64,000 nt of DNA from positions 47,842 to 111,841 of the forward strand of contig NW_025955100.1 of assembly GCF_022376445.1 (NCBI RefSeq). The letters run 5' to 3'. Origin of the DNA: Fomitopsis serialis. Taxonomy: Eukaryota > Basidiomycota > Agaricomycetes > Polyporales > Fomitopsidaceae. The position numbers and the translations under genes were made by a program. This document shows positions 11,323 through 24,100 of the stretch, one piece after another. The number at the start of each line of letters is the position of its first letter. Positions within the stretch are counted from its first letter, which is position 1. Below the pieces are notes generated by a model. It had not been told where the DNA came from. It made no database searches and saw nothing but the letters and a program-made list of their open reading frames with translations.

Positions 11323-12749
11323 TCACAGATCCATGATTACAAATTCTCCGCAGCGCCGCCGTCTCGTTCGCGCTCCTTTGCGATGTTCTCCTGCCTTCGT
11401 TTCTTCGCAACGTCGACGTCTCCAATGCCCGAAAGAAGCTCCGCAGCCCCTCCGTCCCGCTCCCTCTCTCCGACGATCCTCGCCTCCCTCTTCGACGCGC
11501 CAACATCGATGTCCACACCCGCCACTGACTCCGCCGCACCCCCGTCCCTCTCCCTCTCCTTCACGATCGCTGTGTCCTTCTCCTCGCCACCTCGCCAGTA
11601 TCGCCTTCCCTGCCCTACTCTCGTTCCGCCGGCCGAGCACGCCCGAGATCCAGCCGCCCACCTCCGCGAGCGCGTCAAGGTTCCCGGGTGTCTTGTACCC
11701 GCTGCCCTGCAGAGCGTAGAGGACGTCTTCCGTGGCGACGTTGCCCGTCGCGCCGGGCGAGTAGGGGCATCCGCCCAGACCGGCGACGGACGCATCGAAA
11801 GTCCGTAGACCCAACTCGAGCGCTGCGAGAATGTTGGGACACCGGTGCATACGTATCGTGGAAATGACCCTGATCCTGTGTTCAGCGAGGCCGGATTGGG
11901 TGCGGTGCACCACTCACCGCTAGCTGTGGAGCAGGGAGAGCACCTGCTCCGGACATGACTGTCTCGAGCATGGCACGGATGTCCCAAGGCGTGCCCGCGC
12001 CGACTGTGTCGCCCAGGCTGACTTCGTAGCAGCCCATGTCAAGCAGCGCACGGGAGATCTCCCGCACTCTCTTGTAGTCTACCCGACCGGTTACGGGCAG
12101 ACGACGACGACACTCACGTAGCTGTTCGCAAGTGATGTGTCAGATCTCTGTAGAGTAGGCTGGTGAGAAGACATACCCGCGTACGCGCAGCCCCTTTGCC
12201 TTGGCGCGCTCGGTGACGGGCGCGAGCCGCTCGAGCGATTCGGAATGGTGCAGTTCGTGTTTGCCTTGCAGAACGCGTCTGTCGCTGCAGTGAAGATGGC
12301 AATCTCGTCGGTCAACGGGACGTCGCCCGCTGACGCGGTGTCTAGCAACTCGAAGAGGTTGTCGAGGCCCTTCATGTTCGGCACCAGCACTGGGTAGTGT
12401 GCGCCTGGCAGTCGTTCCATAGATCTGAGCACCTCTGGAGTGCCTGCCATCTGTGCGACAGAGTAATAAGCATCTGCAACTCTCGTGCGCAGGACGTTGT
12501 TACCTGCGGTACCCATTTCGGACTGACGAAGCTACCTGATTCGATGTTCTTCATACCTGCCCTGCCCAAGCGTGTGACCAGCTCTGCCTTGACGGAGGGC
12601 GGTATGACGGCCTTCTCGTTCTGCAACCCATCTCGCGGGCCAACTTCGACAATATTGACTACATCGGTACCGTCCCTTGCCGCTACTGTCTGTAGCGTTC
12701 GTGTGACAAGCTTACGTCCTAGCCGTGGAAGAGCTGCAAGAGGTAGCAT
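11323..12749 (-). CDS. HMGCL: Hydroxymethylglutaryl-CoA lyase (frames broken)
   Basis: HMG-CoA lyase splits HMG-CoA into acetyl-CoA and acetoacetate, the last step of leucine breakdown, normally in mitochondria. Read leftwards from [14 protein letters not shown] (Met at 12749; an upstream Met at 12851 is also possible). Seen in order: [13 protein letters not shown] (active-site start), [90 protein letters not shown] (metal-binding His-x-His), then [19 protein letters not shown], the family signature with its catalytic Cys. These pieces lie in different frames: one-base shifts are needed near 12239, 12090 and 11850. The C-terminal tail after [11 protein letters not shown] overlaps a 90-bp tandem repeat, so the true stop is uncertain. 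Confidence 0.85.
11337..11575 (-). repeat. Approx. 90-bp tandem repeat in lyase tail
   Basis: Three units begin near 11346, 11439 and 11527 (plus-strand coordinates). In one minus-strand frame they read [24 protein letters not shown] and [12 protein letters not shown], each followed by a variable segment containing a D-V/I-D-V/I-x-K/S-K-R-like run. A +1 frame gives Gly/Arg-rich text instead. The repeat is directly at the C-terminus of the lyase reading frame. Confidence 0.7.
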
Positions 12750-13326
12750 GACAATACTCACGTACCGAGACAGCGCCCAAAGAGTTATAGAGACAACTTG
12801 TAAGTTGGGCAGGTTGTGGCCTCCCGGTGGCAGCTCACTAGCAGATGGCACATGATCAATGAGTGACTATCCGTAAAAGCTTAGAACGCTTGTTCCGAAC
12901 CTTGAAACCTTGATGCATTTCGAATCAACCAACGTCTCGATTTCATAAAACGTAGCGATATTCCCCTCACCTTAAGTATATTGTACCGTTCGAAAGAACT
13001 TGAGTCCCGAGAACGACTCAGCAGACGAAAGGGGAAGGCGGTGGCGGTGGCGGACGCCTTACCGGTCCCCGGAGCGGTACGGAAATGTCCGTGAGCGCTA
13101 CAATCAGGTGACCGACAATCTTCAGCCTGCTGTGCTGCCGAGATGAACCGCGTCGCGGCACGCGCGTCGTGCGCTGCGTAACTTACTTACGCCTGAGCCT
13201 GAACTCCAACTTGCCCCCACTGCAACTTGGCTCCAGGACAGCACAACACTATTTTCTCGGCTGCAGCATTTCTTGTCAAAGGCTATACCAAAATTTCCGT
13301 CTCTGCGTATCTTGCCTTTTCAGCCC
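12750..13326. other. Divergent promoter region
   Basis: Separates the leftward HMG-CoA lyase from the rightward DUF4536-like gene. No gene is supported. A purine-rich stretch with GGCGGTGGCGGTGGCGG stands at about 13030-13060. Confidence 0.5.
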
Positions 13327-13845
13327 ATGCAGTCTGTGCCTGCCACCGAGACATCATCGTATGCTGGCTCAGCATCGTCTGTTCCTCCTGGGCCGCAACC
13401 TCAAGATTGTCTGGCGTGTAGAATCATTGGAACTGGAGCATTGGCAGGGGTAGGAGTACACGCGCTCAATTTATCCCGGGCCCATCAACCGGGCTCGCCC
13501 ATGGGGAAGCGGATTATGGCAGGATTGGGTGTCTGTGCGTTGAACGAAGCCTTGTGAGGCGTACAGTGACTCACTGATTTGGGCTGTAGGCTTTCTCGCT
13601 GGAAGTTATATGCGCTGGACCAACTGATGTACTACCAAACGCATCCACGCACCGTACCACGAGACGCCTGTCGTCCGTCATCCTGCTCACACATCGTGAG
13701 CCCCGACGAACTCGTCAAAAGGGGATATTGGCAGAGGTCAAAACTCTTTGTGAGTTTTCGTTGCCGAGCTTTAAACACTCCAGGCACCAAGCGATCACCG
13801 TGTAGCAAACAGCAACCCGGCTCTTGCTATGCTATCGAAATTTGA
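13327..13845 (+). CDS. Small DUF4536/DMAC1-like membrane protein
   Basis: The frame carries DCLACRIIGTGALAGVGVHA, then GSPMGKRIMAGLGVCALNEA, resembling the fungal DUF4536 family related to DMAC1, a mitochondrial inner-membrane factor for complex I membrane-arm assembly. Two Cys in CLAC and two short hydrophobic helices fit. I prefer the Met at 13327 (MQSVPATETSSYAG), about 38 residues before the conserved Cys; the frame also has a Met at 13273. A short intron (about 13554-13588) restores frame to LLSRWKLYAL. The family normally ends soon after this point, so the extension to the stop at 13845 is doubtful. The assignment rests on one conserved block. Confidence 0.5.
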
Positions 13846-16800
13846 GTGACGCGTTCACAGTTGTTCACGCAGTGCACTGTAAAAACAGTGTGTCTGATGG
13901 ATCCTGTGCAGGATTACGGTGTTATTCTCGAGGATTCGAACTACTTCATATTGTCCACGCGCAGTGAGAACACGTTCCTAGTACGAACTACCTCTATCCC
14001 CGCATGGTCTTCCAACAGGTAACAATAAGGCATCCTAATCATCGTCCGGTCAGCTATTACGCGCTCTCATGGGTATGTTCGCATGAATGCCCGAGTCTCA
14101 AGATCCGACCGTCCCTTCTGCCCATCCGCCTCTGGCACTTCGAAGGCTCGCAGCATGTATAGTGCTCTCGGTTCTCGGCTGGCATACGTCTGTCAGTGGG
14201 TTATACGTATTTCTTGCTGACAACAGCGACATTACTTAGTCCACAGCTAGCTGCCTGAGATAAGTGGCGATGCCTTTTCGCATGAATCCTGCACTCGCAT
14301 GCAGCCATGATCCTCGCGAGTGAAGGGCCGCCTGGTGACCGTGAATGACGCTAGCCTGTACCAACGATGGCACGGTTCACATGCTTCGACGGAAGTCCGC
14401 ATCATATATGTATATCGTCCGCTTCCCTCGTGGCTCCACCACCTTTGTCCGTCTCACAGGCCAGATCCTGCAGCTGAGGCAACGGATCTCGCCCATCAAA
14501 TCCGCGCGGCCTTCGCCGTCGAACGTGAAAGGGATCGGTGATATTTTCTCAAAGTATTCACGGCGTCGCGTCTCAGAAGCACCAAGCTGACATACCCTGT
14601 GCGGTACGGGCCGAGGATTTTCCTCTGCGAGACTTGTGCGATCCAATGGTGGGGTGAGATGCCGTCATACGTAGGTGCCGTGTGGGAGGGCTGACGGTTG
14701 TGGCAGTTAACATATTAGGATTGTGTGGATTTTTCAGTGCGAATCGCGACCGTGGTGGCGAGGCCTAGGCATACAAGAAACACGTATACGTTTTATTCAC
14801 CAGTCGCCGCTGGATATTAGCGAGTATTGTCATGGGAGCGCATAGTGCGGCGCGTCGGACAGAATTTAGATTGAAGTCCACGGATCACGCCCGTCTTCTC
14901 TCGGAAAGCTACGTGCATGTTCAGAATTGTCTCAGATGCATACTCCACTGTCGACTCGTTACACGCACTTATCGAGCCAAACAACACCCGCTCCCTCGGG
15001 CACAACAATGGATGAAGCCCATTTAGAATGGTTTTGAAAGGCCCGGGCCGTGCATGTCAACGGTCCATATTGTTCACTGAGAAATTATCCTGCAAGACCC
15101 AGGGCACCCCGCGTTCGATGTCTGCATGATATCAAATGCTGGACCCTCAGCACATGTCTGAAACTTCCCGACTCCGAACTGCGCAAAACGTCAGTCAAAG
15201 ATGGTTTTGAACACGGCTGGACCCGCAACCTGCAATCACGGGGGGTACAGCTGGTGGGTATTGGAGCTAATACGCATAAGACAAATTATCTGCACATGCC
15301 CAATGCTCTCGGAGCATCGTCGTCGTAACACCTAAAGATGAAGATGAAGAAGGCTGTGCGCTCCGACTGTTCATTTCGCTTTTTTGAAATGCTCGATGCC
15401 ATATCATGCCCGTCCAGACACAGTGTCTGTTATCTATCCGGTATTGGTGTCTAGCACAGTCTAGCACGGGGCCACTCATGCGTTGACTGCTCTAAGCTAT
15501 CCCTCTCCAGACAATTCCCGGCGCAGTCGGACAATGCGACATCGGGATGAAAAATCGTAAGGGAAGATTGCTACGCACGTTATGTATCATCAATGGTATT
15601 TGATACTGGAAGGCGCCGTTGGGGAGTTGTTGAAGGCTATGAACGGTGCCTGGACAACATACATGGTGAGTCGCGACTAACCGGCGAACCATGCGACTGC
15701 AGGTCGGCTACATGCACGGTACGCAAGGCTACCACAAGCTGTGGCCGTAGTATTGTCCTGGTAATGAACCTGTAGCATCACATCAGCTCGATTACGTCCG
15801 CAGGGCATGATTAGTCCTCGTTCACGTACTACGATCAAGCATGACACCCGCCATATTGGGCAAGAGTCCCAGGCGTACGGTATGCTGTAATATCGCAACT
15901 AGCATGGGAAGGCCATGCCTGCATATTGATCGTAGACTGAAAGCCCAAGACTCTCGGGAACCTAAAGGAGTGCCAATATATGGCGAAGACGTGAAACATA
16001 TCTCAGAAGCCGGAAACGCACCTGATGTTGCCACTAAACGGAGATGGTGCCCCAGAAAACGTATTGCAACTGATGCAAATTTGAAGATTTCAGCCCTCAG
16101 GCTTCCGAGTCGAGTCCCCGAATATGTCTACAGTACTATAACCGGGATGGTAAACGGCGAACTGTCAAGCGGGAATTCAGAGCGGTCATACTCACCGTAA
16201 GTTCTGGCTCCCGTCTCAGGTTCAAGGCAAGTATGCGGCTGCCAGAGGCGGGTTTGAGGCTGTAGAGACGTACTTAGTAGTAGCGAAGACCGAGCAGCTG
16301 AGTCTCCAGCCAACCGGTGAGTGAATGAGCGGTGATCGGAGCGCAAGGCATGGTAGAGTATTCTAAAGCGCCTGTAGCAGAGTCGAGGACGAAGTGGAAC
16401 GTCCTATAGATGCACGCGGTTTGTCTTGCATTGACCTGCTGGAACAGCAGAGGTCGAGCGACGAGCGCGGCGGTGTCGGTGAATATGTATAGTGAATCAA
16501 CCATCCATGCACAGTCGTGTGCGGAACCGGAACTGCGAGCGTTGTGGCCGTAAGTCACAAATCCGACGAGTACCAAGTGACATTCAAAATCTGTTCGGTC
16601 TTCGCTGAATGAGCGTATAGACTAGGTTTCATTGAAGGTGTCGCTACTAGGTCTCACCAGATGCTTGCGGTAGGCTGAGAGGGGGGGCTAGTGTACGAAG
16701 ACTGCTGCTCTGTAGGATGGCATCGACTCGACGTTGACCGAACTTCGCGCGTGCGCGTGAGGTCAGACTCGCCCGCAGCAGGAGATCGGATCGAAGATGT

Positions 16801-19800
16801 GAACCTGCTACTGCTACCGTGATTACCGATGCTGATCTTTGCCGCGCTCCGCGGTCAACGAGCCAAATCAAGGGCACAACGCCGCTAAAATGTTCTTCTA
16901 CTCCGCTGCGCACCGTAATACCAATTCTGTCATGTCGTTCTCGATGCTGGAGCGCAGCCTGACGGCAACGATGCTGGCAGCCTTACGACCTTCCTGAAAC
17001 TGCTGGTCACGGTGTCGCGCACGTCAGCTCGACAATGGTTGAGAAGATTGCCCTGGCAACCGTTCTCCTGTCTTGCATGACTGCTCACCGACCTGACAGA
17101 GTCTCTATTGACCGACCATGCCACCCAAAATTGCGCGTGTAGCATCACAAGTACATTCAAGTTGTACCATGTCAGGGTATGACATTTCGCTTTCTCTTCA
17201 TTGCGGCTGTTGTGGACCTCTGAAATTTATTGACGGTGCAGGAGACGACTGTCACCGCACAGGGTAGGCCCTGGATTTGTCTCTATTCGTAATGCCTCGT
17301 CGACAGCTCCAAGCTTTCGGTAAAGCGGGACCCCGTGTTGCGACGAGCATGGACAGGGGTACTTACGGTGACGAGGAGGGTGATCATGAGCTGCAGGGCA
17401 GCCCTGGCCGAAACACGGATGCCCTGAGTGGCTTCTCGGCGAGTGTCGCTCGTCGTCGTCCGAGGCATCCTGACAGTTACTTCGAGGGTTGGGTGAGCGG
17501 GGGCCACCCGCTATCCTGTCACAGGAATTTGATCCGCCCCTCTCGGGAGCACGATTCGGACGCGTCGGACGAATGGACCATTTGTCGCTTACCATGACAT
17601 TGCGAGTCGCATCGTCGCGCTTGGGCGGAAGGTCTGTGGAAGGTGCATCAACGGGGACACGCTACGCTGGCTGCCTCCGCGCGGCGCACGCTGACGAAAC
17701 ACGCCGCAAACCACGGAACGCCTAAGTTTAAGTACGTTCTTATACACTACGACGTCCGAATCTCGATGTCAGAATTCAATTTCGCTTGCAGACCTGACAG
17801 AAGCATGTGCAGCAGCGTGCTCGTCCGCCTTCTAGGGCGGAGGACAATTGTTGGTGCGCAAGCTCTCGAGCGGAGGTACGATGCGGCGTCCCGCGTACGC
17901 TCCGCCCCAGCGAGCATGTAGGCTAAGTGCGGGACCAATAGGTACCGCGGCAGCGAGGGTCGGGGGACGGGCTGAAGGGGACGCGAGCCGCGGCTTGGCC
18001 CGCACTCATCGGTCGCCCTCTTGCGGACTTGCCGACCTGGGCAGGGGAGTGCTGTGTATGTAAGCGCAGCTCTGGTTGGAAAGAACAGGGGTGGGTGGCG
18101 CAGATCGAGATAGTGCCCCACGATGATCGCTAGGGAGCGTGCCCCTCGGCACCGAGAGTGTGGGATAGGACTTGCGTTGTCCTCGAAAACCGACTCTGCG
18201 CCGGCGAGGGTTGGGCGAGAGTTCGTGAAACCACCTGAGACGTGGTAGGTGTCGCGTGGGCGGCGCGTGCAAGACACAACCCCGCGAGCGGGAGACACTG
18301 AGAGCGAGCTCCCCGCGTTCTCTCGCTGTTAATTCGCCGAGCGAACCGCGGCCGGATGGGGATAAGTCCCAAAGGGGGAGGCGCTGACTGAGGAGGAGAA
18401 GTTGGCGCTGGGATCCAGCGGGTACCGTCGATTTCGATCTGGCCCACCCGCCCGGGTACTGCGCGCGCCGGACCGAGCAGCCAATCCGTGCGCACGCCCC
18501 TACTTACCGTCCGCCTCGAACGCCGCGGGCTGCGAAATCTTCGTCATCGCGCCACCCGACGGTCTGTCAGAAACTCGGTTTTGGGAGACCGCGGGCAACT
18601 TCTGGGCTGTGGCAGAAGGGAACGATCTTCCAGGGCGCTGAATTTGTCTGATGCGATGGGATTCAGGCCACACCGTTACTGGACTTTGGGCGCGAAACAG
18701 AAGGCAGAGGGGACCCGGTGACGGCACCATGATGAGAACGGGTGGACGGAAGGAGAAATGAGTGACTCAGGTGGGACGAGGAAGTGACACTCGAAGGGGA
18801 AACTGGAATGCCCAGGCGCAGTCGAGACACGAGAAAGTGAGAGTCGCTGGTGCGAAGGAAGATTTCGTGACGTCGCCGCCAATAGAGTAGAATTGCGCGC
18901 GCCTCGGGCTCCACCCTCCATTCTGCGATGCGTAGCGCACTCGCCGCTGCCCGTATCTTTGAGTGCGCGTATGCGCCGGACGCGGCTGGAGAGATGAAAC
19001 ACGTCGACAGCTTTCCATACGTGTCTTGACGGTTCAGAGAGGAACGAGTGCCCTGCAATGAATCTGATTAGATAGCATCGCGAGGCTAGTGGAGGCGCAC
19101 ACTTCTGTCGCTACGCACCGTGCTCTGTGCTTCTCGTCCGCTGTGCAGCCGACGTCTGCAACAAGCAATCTTAATCAGGCCTCAGGTCGCGGTGACCTCG
19201 ACACCGGCACGCGGTCCTCCAGGGCGCGCTTCAGGAGAATGTCAAATGACACTGCTTCCCTTCCGTATGTGTCCTATGAAGCCCGCCGTCAGCCTCCTGA
19301 CTGCGAGAAGCGCACCTTCCACACGAGTGACACCGCGTCTGAGTCTTGCGAGCACGGTGTGCTCGCGTTCGCTCTTCCGAGTGTTCGGGGTGGGTGTATT
19401 CTGTTTGTTCCTGGGAGCGACCGCGCAACGTCGTCCAGGAGGACGGGGATGCACGCTAACCACATCTGGACGCGATGTTACGCGAGATCCCCTGCGGCGG
19501 GGGATCTGGGCCAAGGAAACGCTGAGCCCCACGGCGCTCTTCCACAAGCGAGTGACCGACCGAGTTTCCGTTCTGAGGCTTGCCGCCGGCGTCGCGCTCC
19601 GGGCCTCGGGGGAGGACGGATCTGGATGGTTATCTCAGTACAGACTGTTCCGCTGAAGCTGAACCATACGAACTGAGACAAGCTGATAAAGTAGTCACGT
19701 TTGCACTACTGTCCTACACCCGCAGAACGAGGGGTTTTTTGATCGTAGCTGGCTAGACTGTTATACGTCTTGGACACACTCTCGAATTGTTGAGGCCAGG

Positions 19801-21175
19801 AGGGTGGGAACATGCGGCCTGTACGCCTGCAAGCTAGCGACTGGTTTTGCCCGCCAAAACTGGCGCTAGCCTGCGGGGTAACTAGTGCTGAAAACACACC
19901 TTGCGATTTTTCCTGAGGTGCAAAGAGCAGGTAACTTGCTGAGGTAGCTCTTAGTGTGTCTGAGAGAGTGGTAAGGTGACGTGTGAAAATAGATTTCCGT
20001 GCGCTGGCATACACGGAATAAGAAAAACGGTGGTTAGCGTACTGTACCAAATCGCATTAGTGGTTCAGCGTAGCATCACTTTTGATGGAATGCGCAGGTA
20101 CAGCATTCTATGGACTTACACAGAGTCCGAAATGGTACATGATGGCCATATCGAAGAGGTTATGCATAAGTATCTGTAGGCTTTACAATATCAGTAGACT
20201 TACTCGGTATATCTCCGCCCAAGCTTAGATGCAACGATGGTCGCTACCTCTGCATCCTACATAGCGGGCATGATGACTGAGGACGAGAACGAGATGTGTT
20301 CAACAGACTAATTACCTAATTACAGGAGAAAACATTGGCACGACAGTCACGTGTCATGAATAGCTCAGATCGACTCGCTCATAGCGTCGGAACGTCCGGG
20401 ACTTTCCGATCGTGCCCGAGGAGGCGGGATGAAGGCGGGCGCCTGTGATTGTGGATGTCCGGAAAGAACGCGTCCGGTCGTCGGGCCCTCGAGCCGCAGC
20501 CCCCGCTGCGAGGGGTCGCGGTGGGCCGCCCCAGCCGCTCCTGGGGTCTCGTCTCGCGCGCTGAGGGCGGCTTACGTGTTCCTGGAGACACGAAAACTGG
20601 CCGACGTCGAGACGCGAGGATCGGGGCGGGGCTATGTCTGTGGCGGAAGGGGCACGTGACCTCGGCCGAGGGTGCGGAGAAACGGCGTGGCGGGCGAGTG
20701 ACCATGACGGGCAGGGTTCTTTGGGCGAGCTGACAAAAGCGGGCGAGGACCGCGGCAACCTCTCTGAGTTGTCTCTGAAGATCTGACTCTCTGTCGCGAC
20801 GAGCAACAGCGCCGTCCTAGGTGCGCACGGGCCACGATCGGACGATCAGAAGGGACACTGCAGCCGGCGGACACGAGGTCGGGAGCAAGGCGGCGCGACG
20901 GGCGATCGCAAATCGTGATCTGGGCTGCGAGCGGCGCGTCTCTGCCCTTGCCCGCTCTCCTGCTTTTCAGACACAACGTGCTGCTTGCGTGCCCTCCCCG
21001 CATCCGGTGCGCCAGACCCCGGTCTCCCTCCTCCTCTAAAACTTCTCCCGCCCGAGCCACCGGTCTGTGCGTCCTCTTTCTTCTGCCGCACGCGTCTCTG
21101 ACCTGCTTGCTCTTCCCGTTCGTCATCCCCGTTCGACCTACTCGTACACGCCCTAATCCTCGTCGCTCGTTGCCC
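13846..21175. other. 7.3-kb interval without a recognisable gene
   Basis: Frames here are short, overlap on both strands and carry no family motif. 15.6-17.2 kb has several minus-strand fragments with hydrophobic stretches (16274-16576, 16930-17160) that could be exons or remnants of a membrane protein, but I could not join them. 17.9-18.7 kb and 20.4-21.1 kb are GC-rich; the latter is the 5' region of the transcription factor at 21176. No terminal repeats or transposase motifs were seen. Confidence 0.45.
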
Positions 21176-24100
21176 ATGACCTACCCCGCCACGCCCGGCT
21201 CCGGTCCGTCCTCCTCGTCCTCCTTTCCCTCGTCCTCCTACTCCGTGCGCTATGCGTTCAACGACCAGTACGCCAAGCACTACCCCACGGCCAGCCACGC
21301 CCACCCGCTGCCCGTCAAGCTCGAGGACAGCCCCGACCTCCCGCCCGTGCACTCGCACCCGCACCACGCGCACTCCGGAACGCATTCACTCGCGCAGTAC
21401 CACCACTCCGGCCAGACGACGCACGCCGAGCACGCGCACCGGCCGCACGCCCTCCGGACGTCGAGCCAGAGCCAGAGCACGGGAGCAAGTGGAAGCGCGA
21501 GCGCGCAGGACGGCCCCCTCTTCCGCTTCGGAAGCGGCAACGGAGCCTCCAGTGCGAGTCCGACGAGCACGTCCCCCACCCCTTTCTCGTTCATGTCGCA
21601 ACACCAGCAGTGGCCCGGCCCTGCGGCTGGGTCGTCTTACCACCACGGGACGCACCACGGACACCAACAGCAACACCACCAGCAGGGCTACGCCGTTGAC
21701 CGCGGCTATGGCCTTCCCTCGTCGATCAATGGGCACCACCATGCCATGAGTATTCAAGACGACTATGATGCCGAGGAAGACGACGGGCTGAGCGACCTGC
21801 CTGGCCCCGGGCTCAGCGGGCTAGGTCTTGCGCCATACAGCTCAACTTCATCGGGGGTCGGCGTCGTGGGCGGCGGTAGCATGAGCATGAGCAATTCGGC
21901 GAAGAACGAGAAGCAGATCCGGCGACGAAGTAGCAAAGCATGCGACCAGTGCCGGAAGAGTAAGTGCAAATGCGAACGGAGCAACCCTCAGGATCCCTGC
22001 AGGAACTGTGTCATGCTCGGCACTCGTGAGTCGTCTTTCTGCTTTCTTCGCTGTCGCAACCTCCACTCCCCTTCCGTTCATTCTTGTTGCATTTGCGGCT
22101 GCAACCGCCACTCCACTCGTCTTCTACCCATCTCCCCACCCGTCTCCGCGTCCAAACTGACACTTATTGTTAGCGTGCACTTTCCTCGGACCATCACGTA
22201 AACGCGGCCCGCCTAAGGGCTACATCGACGCTATTGAAGCGCGTCTCCATCAACGGAGGCGCTCATTGGGATCCTCCTCAGCAGCAAGGACAGCCGTGCG
22301 CGCAGTGTTTTGCAGGACATCGCAGAGGTGAGTCGCCCATTGCAGACTTCCTATGCTGTCTCGCGATGCGCGGCCCTCTTCCGGACCGATGGCGAACCTC
22401 CGGACCGTCGCGTCTGGCCCATCCGCCGTCACCGATCACAGGCTGATTTGAGACGGGTTCTGTGCGTCGCGGGATAGAGCGCTCGCTTCGTGTCCCCATT
22501 AGGCAAGGCGCGCCAGATGACGTACATGATCTGGTGCGTGCGGTTGCGCGCGCGTTCCGCCAGTCCCAGTCGGGCGGTGGCCGTCGTTTGGGCGTTGGAG
22601 AGGCCGGTGCGAGCGTTGTAATCCGGAAGGGGCAGTGGTTGCATGCAGCGCGGCAGACGCGCGTCCCGGGTCTACATCCTTTTGTTCAACTGCGAGACAT
22701 GGAGTAATGGTCTATCTCCATGCGCGTGCGCACCCATGCACCCATCACGTACACTTCGCCATGTTCTACGTATGGTCATGGTTTACCCGCCGATTGTGAT
22801 ACAGCATGTCTTGCGGTTATACTGACACAGATTCGCATCGCAGGACCCACTCGCGAAAGAGATCATCGCGCGCGTGGACAATTCACCGTACGGACACAAG
22901 GGTCGGGCCCGAGGCACCGAGACGGTCAGCACCGGACGCACACGTCAACCCGCCGAACCGCGCGACGAGTCTGGCCTGCAGTGCACCCAGTACGTAATCC
23001 CGCTAGTTTCCCCTTTCGAACATCCCTATCGCCAATGTTTCAGTGTCATATCCCGTCATATCGCGTCCGTCTCGCTGTTCTTCGCGATCGGAACACCCTC
23101 CTCCTGCGTTTCACCCGCAATGATGCTGACGTTGTGCTGACTGATATCCGACTGCGTCGGTTTTGCTCGCAGTCCTTCGAATGAATGGCAGGATCAAGTG
23201 ATCGCGACGCTGAACGCGGCCGCCGCGAGGCGCAACACCCTCGTACCCGGCGACGTGGACGTAGAAGCACGGCCGCTCAGCGCAGACGCGAGCGGGGGCC
23301 TCCAGTACCCCGTGTCACCGACCTCAGACACCTCGCAGCCGGCACGGCCAGCCCTGAGCATCACGCAGCCCTCGAACAGCGGAAATGTCGCGGGCCCGGC
23401 GAGCGCATCTGGCCTGCTCAGTGCGGGTTCGGAGCACGCGGGCGAGGCGCCGTTTAGGAGACAGCGGAGGCGGCTGGACGACGGTGACGATGGACGGCAT
23501 GCCAGATCGCCGTCTGCGACGAGCCTGTCGGGCCGGTCCCGCAGCCCCGCGCTGGCTTCGGCGAAGTCGAGTGCGGGCGTGAGCGCGGGTGCGATGATGG
23601 CGCACCGCGAGCGGCGCTCGCCGGACATGCGCGACGATGAGAGTGTGGGTGACGATGAGACGGGTGGCTCGGAGCCCTCTGGGGAGGACGACGAGCTCGC
23701 GATCGAGGTCGGCCAGCTGAGTCTGAACGAGGACGAGGTGGTGAGGTTCACGGGAAGGTGAGCGGGCTGCACTTGCTGGGCGTGAGGGACCGCGAAGACG
23801 GGAGGCACGAGGGCGGCATCTGGAAGTTCCCGAAGGCGAGGGTGTGGCCGCCGTTGCCCCCGACGGCGGCGAACCATGCGAAGGGGCTGGACAATTTCGT
23901 GCCAGACTTGCCCGACCGGGCGACGCAGGAGCTTCTGCTGGACCTCTACTGGACATACGTGCACCCGGCATTGCCGATCGTGTCCAAGCGTGTTTTCATG
24001 GAGATTTCCGCAACAGGTACGTATCTCAGAGGTGGGACTGTGATGTACACTGAATTGGATCGTGTCTGTGCAGTCAAATGATGTCGGCCGACTCTCCGTA

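Noticed and set aside
16274..17160. Possible 7TM-type protein on the minus strand
   Set aside because: Hydrophobic fragments could not be joined into a consistent exon chain and no family block was recognisable.
20632..21757. Long minus-strand frames opposite the transcription factor start
   Set aside because: Shadows of the GC-rich, low-complexity coding strand; the plus strand has the recognisable zinc cluster.
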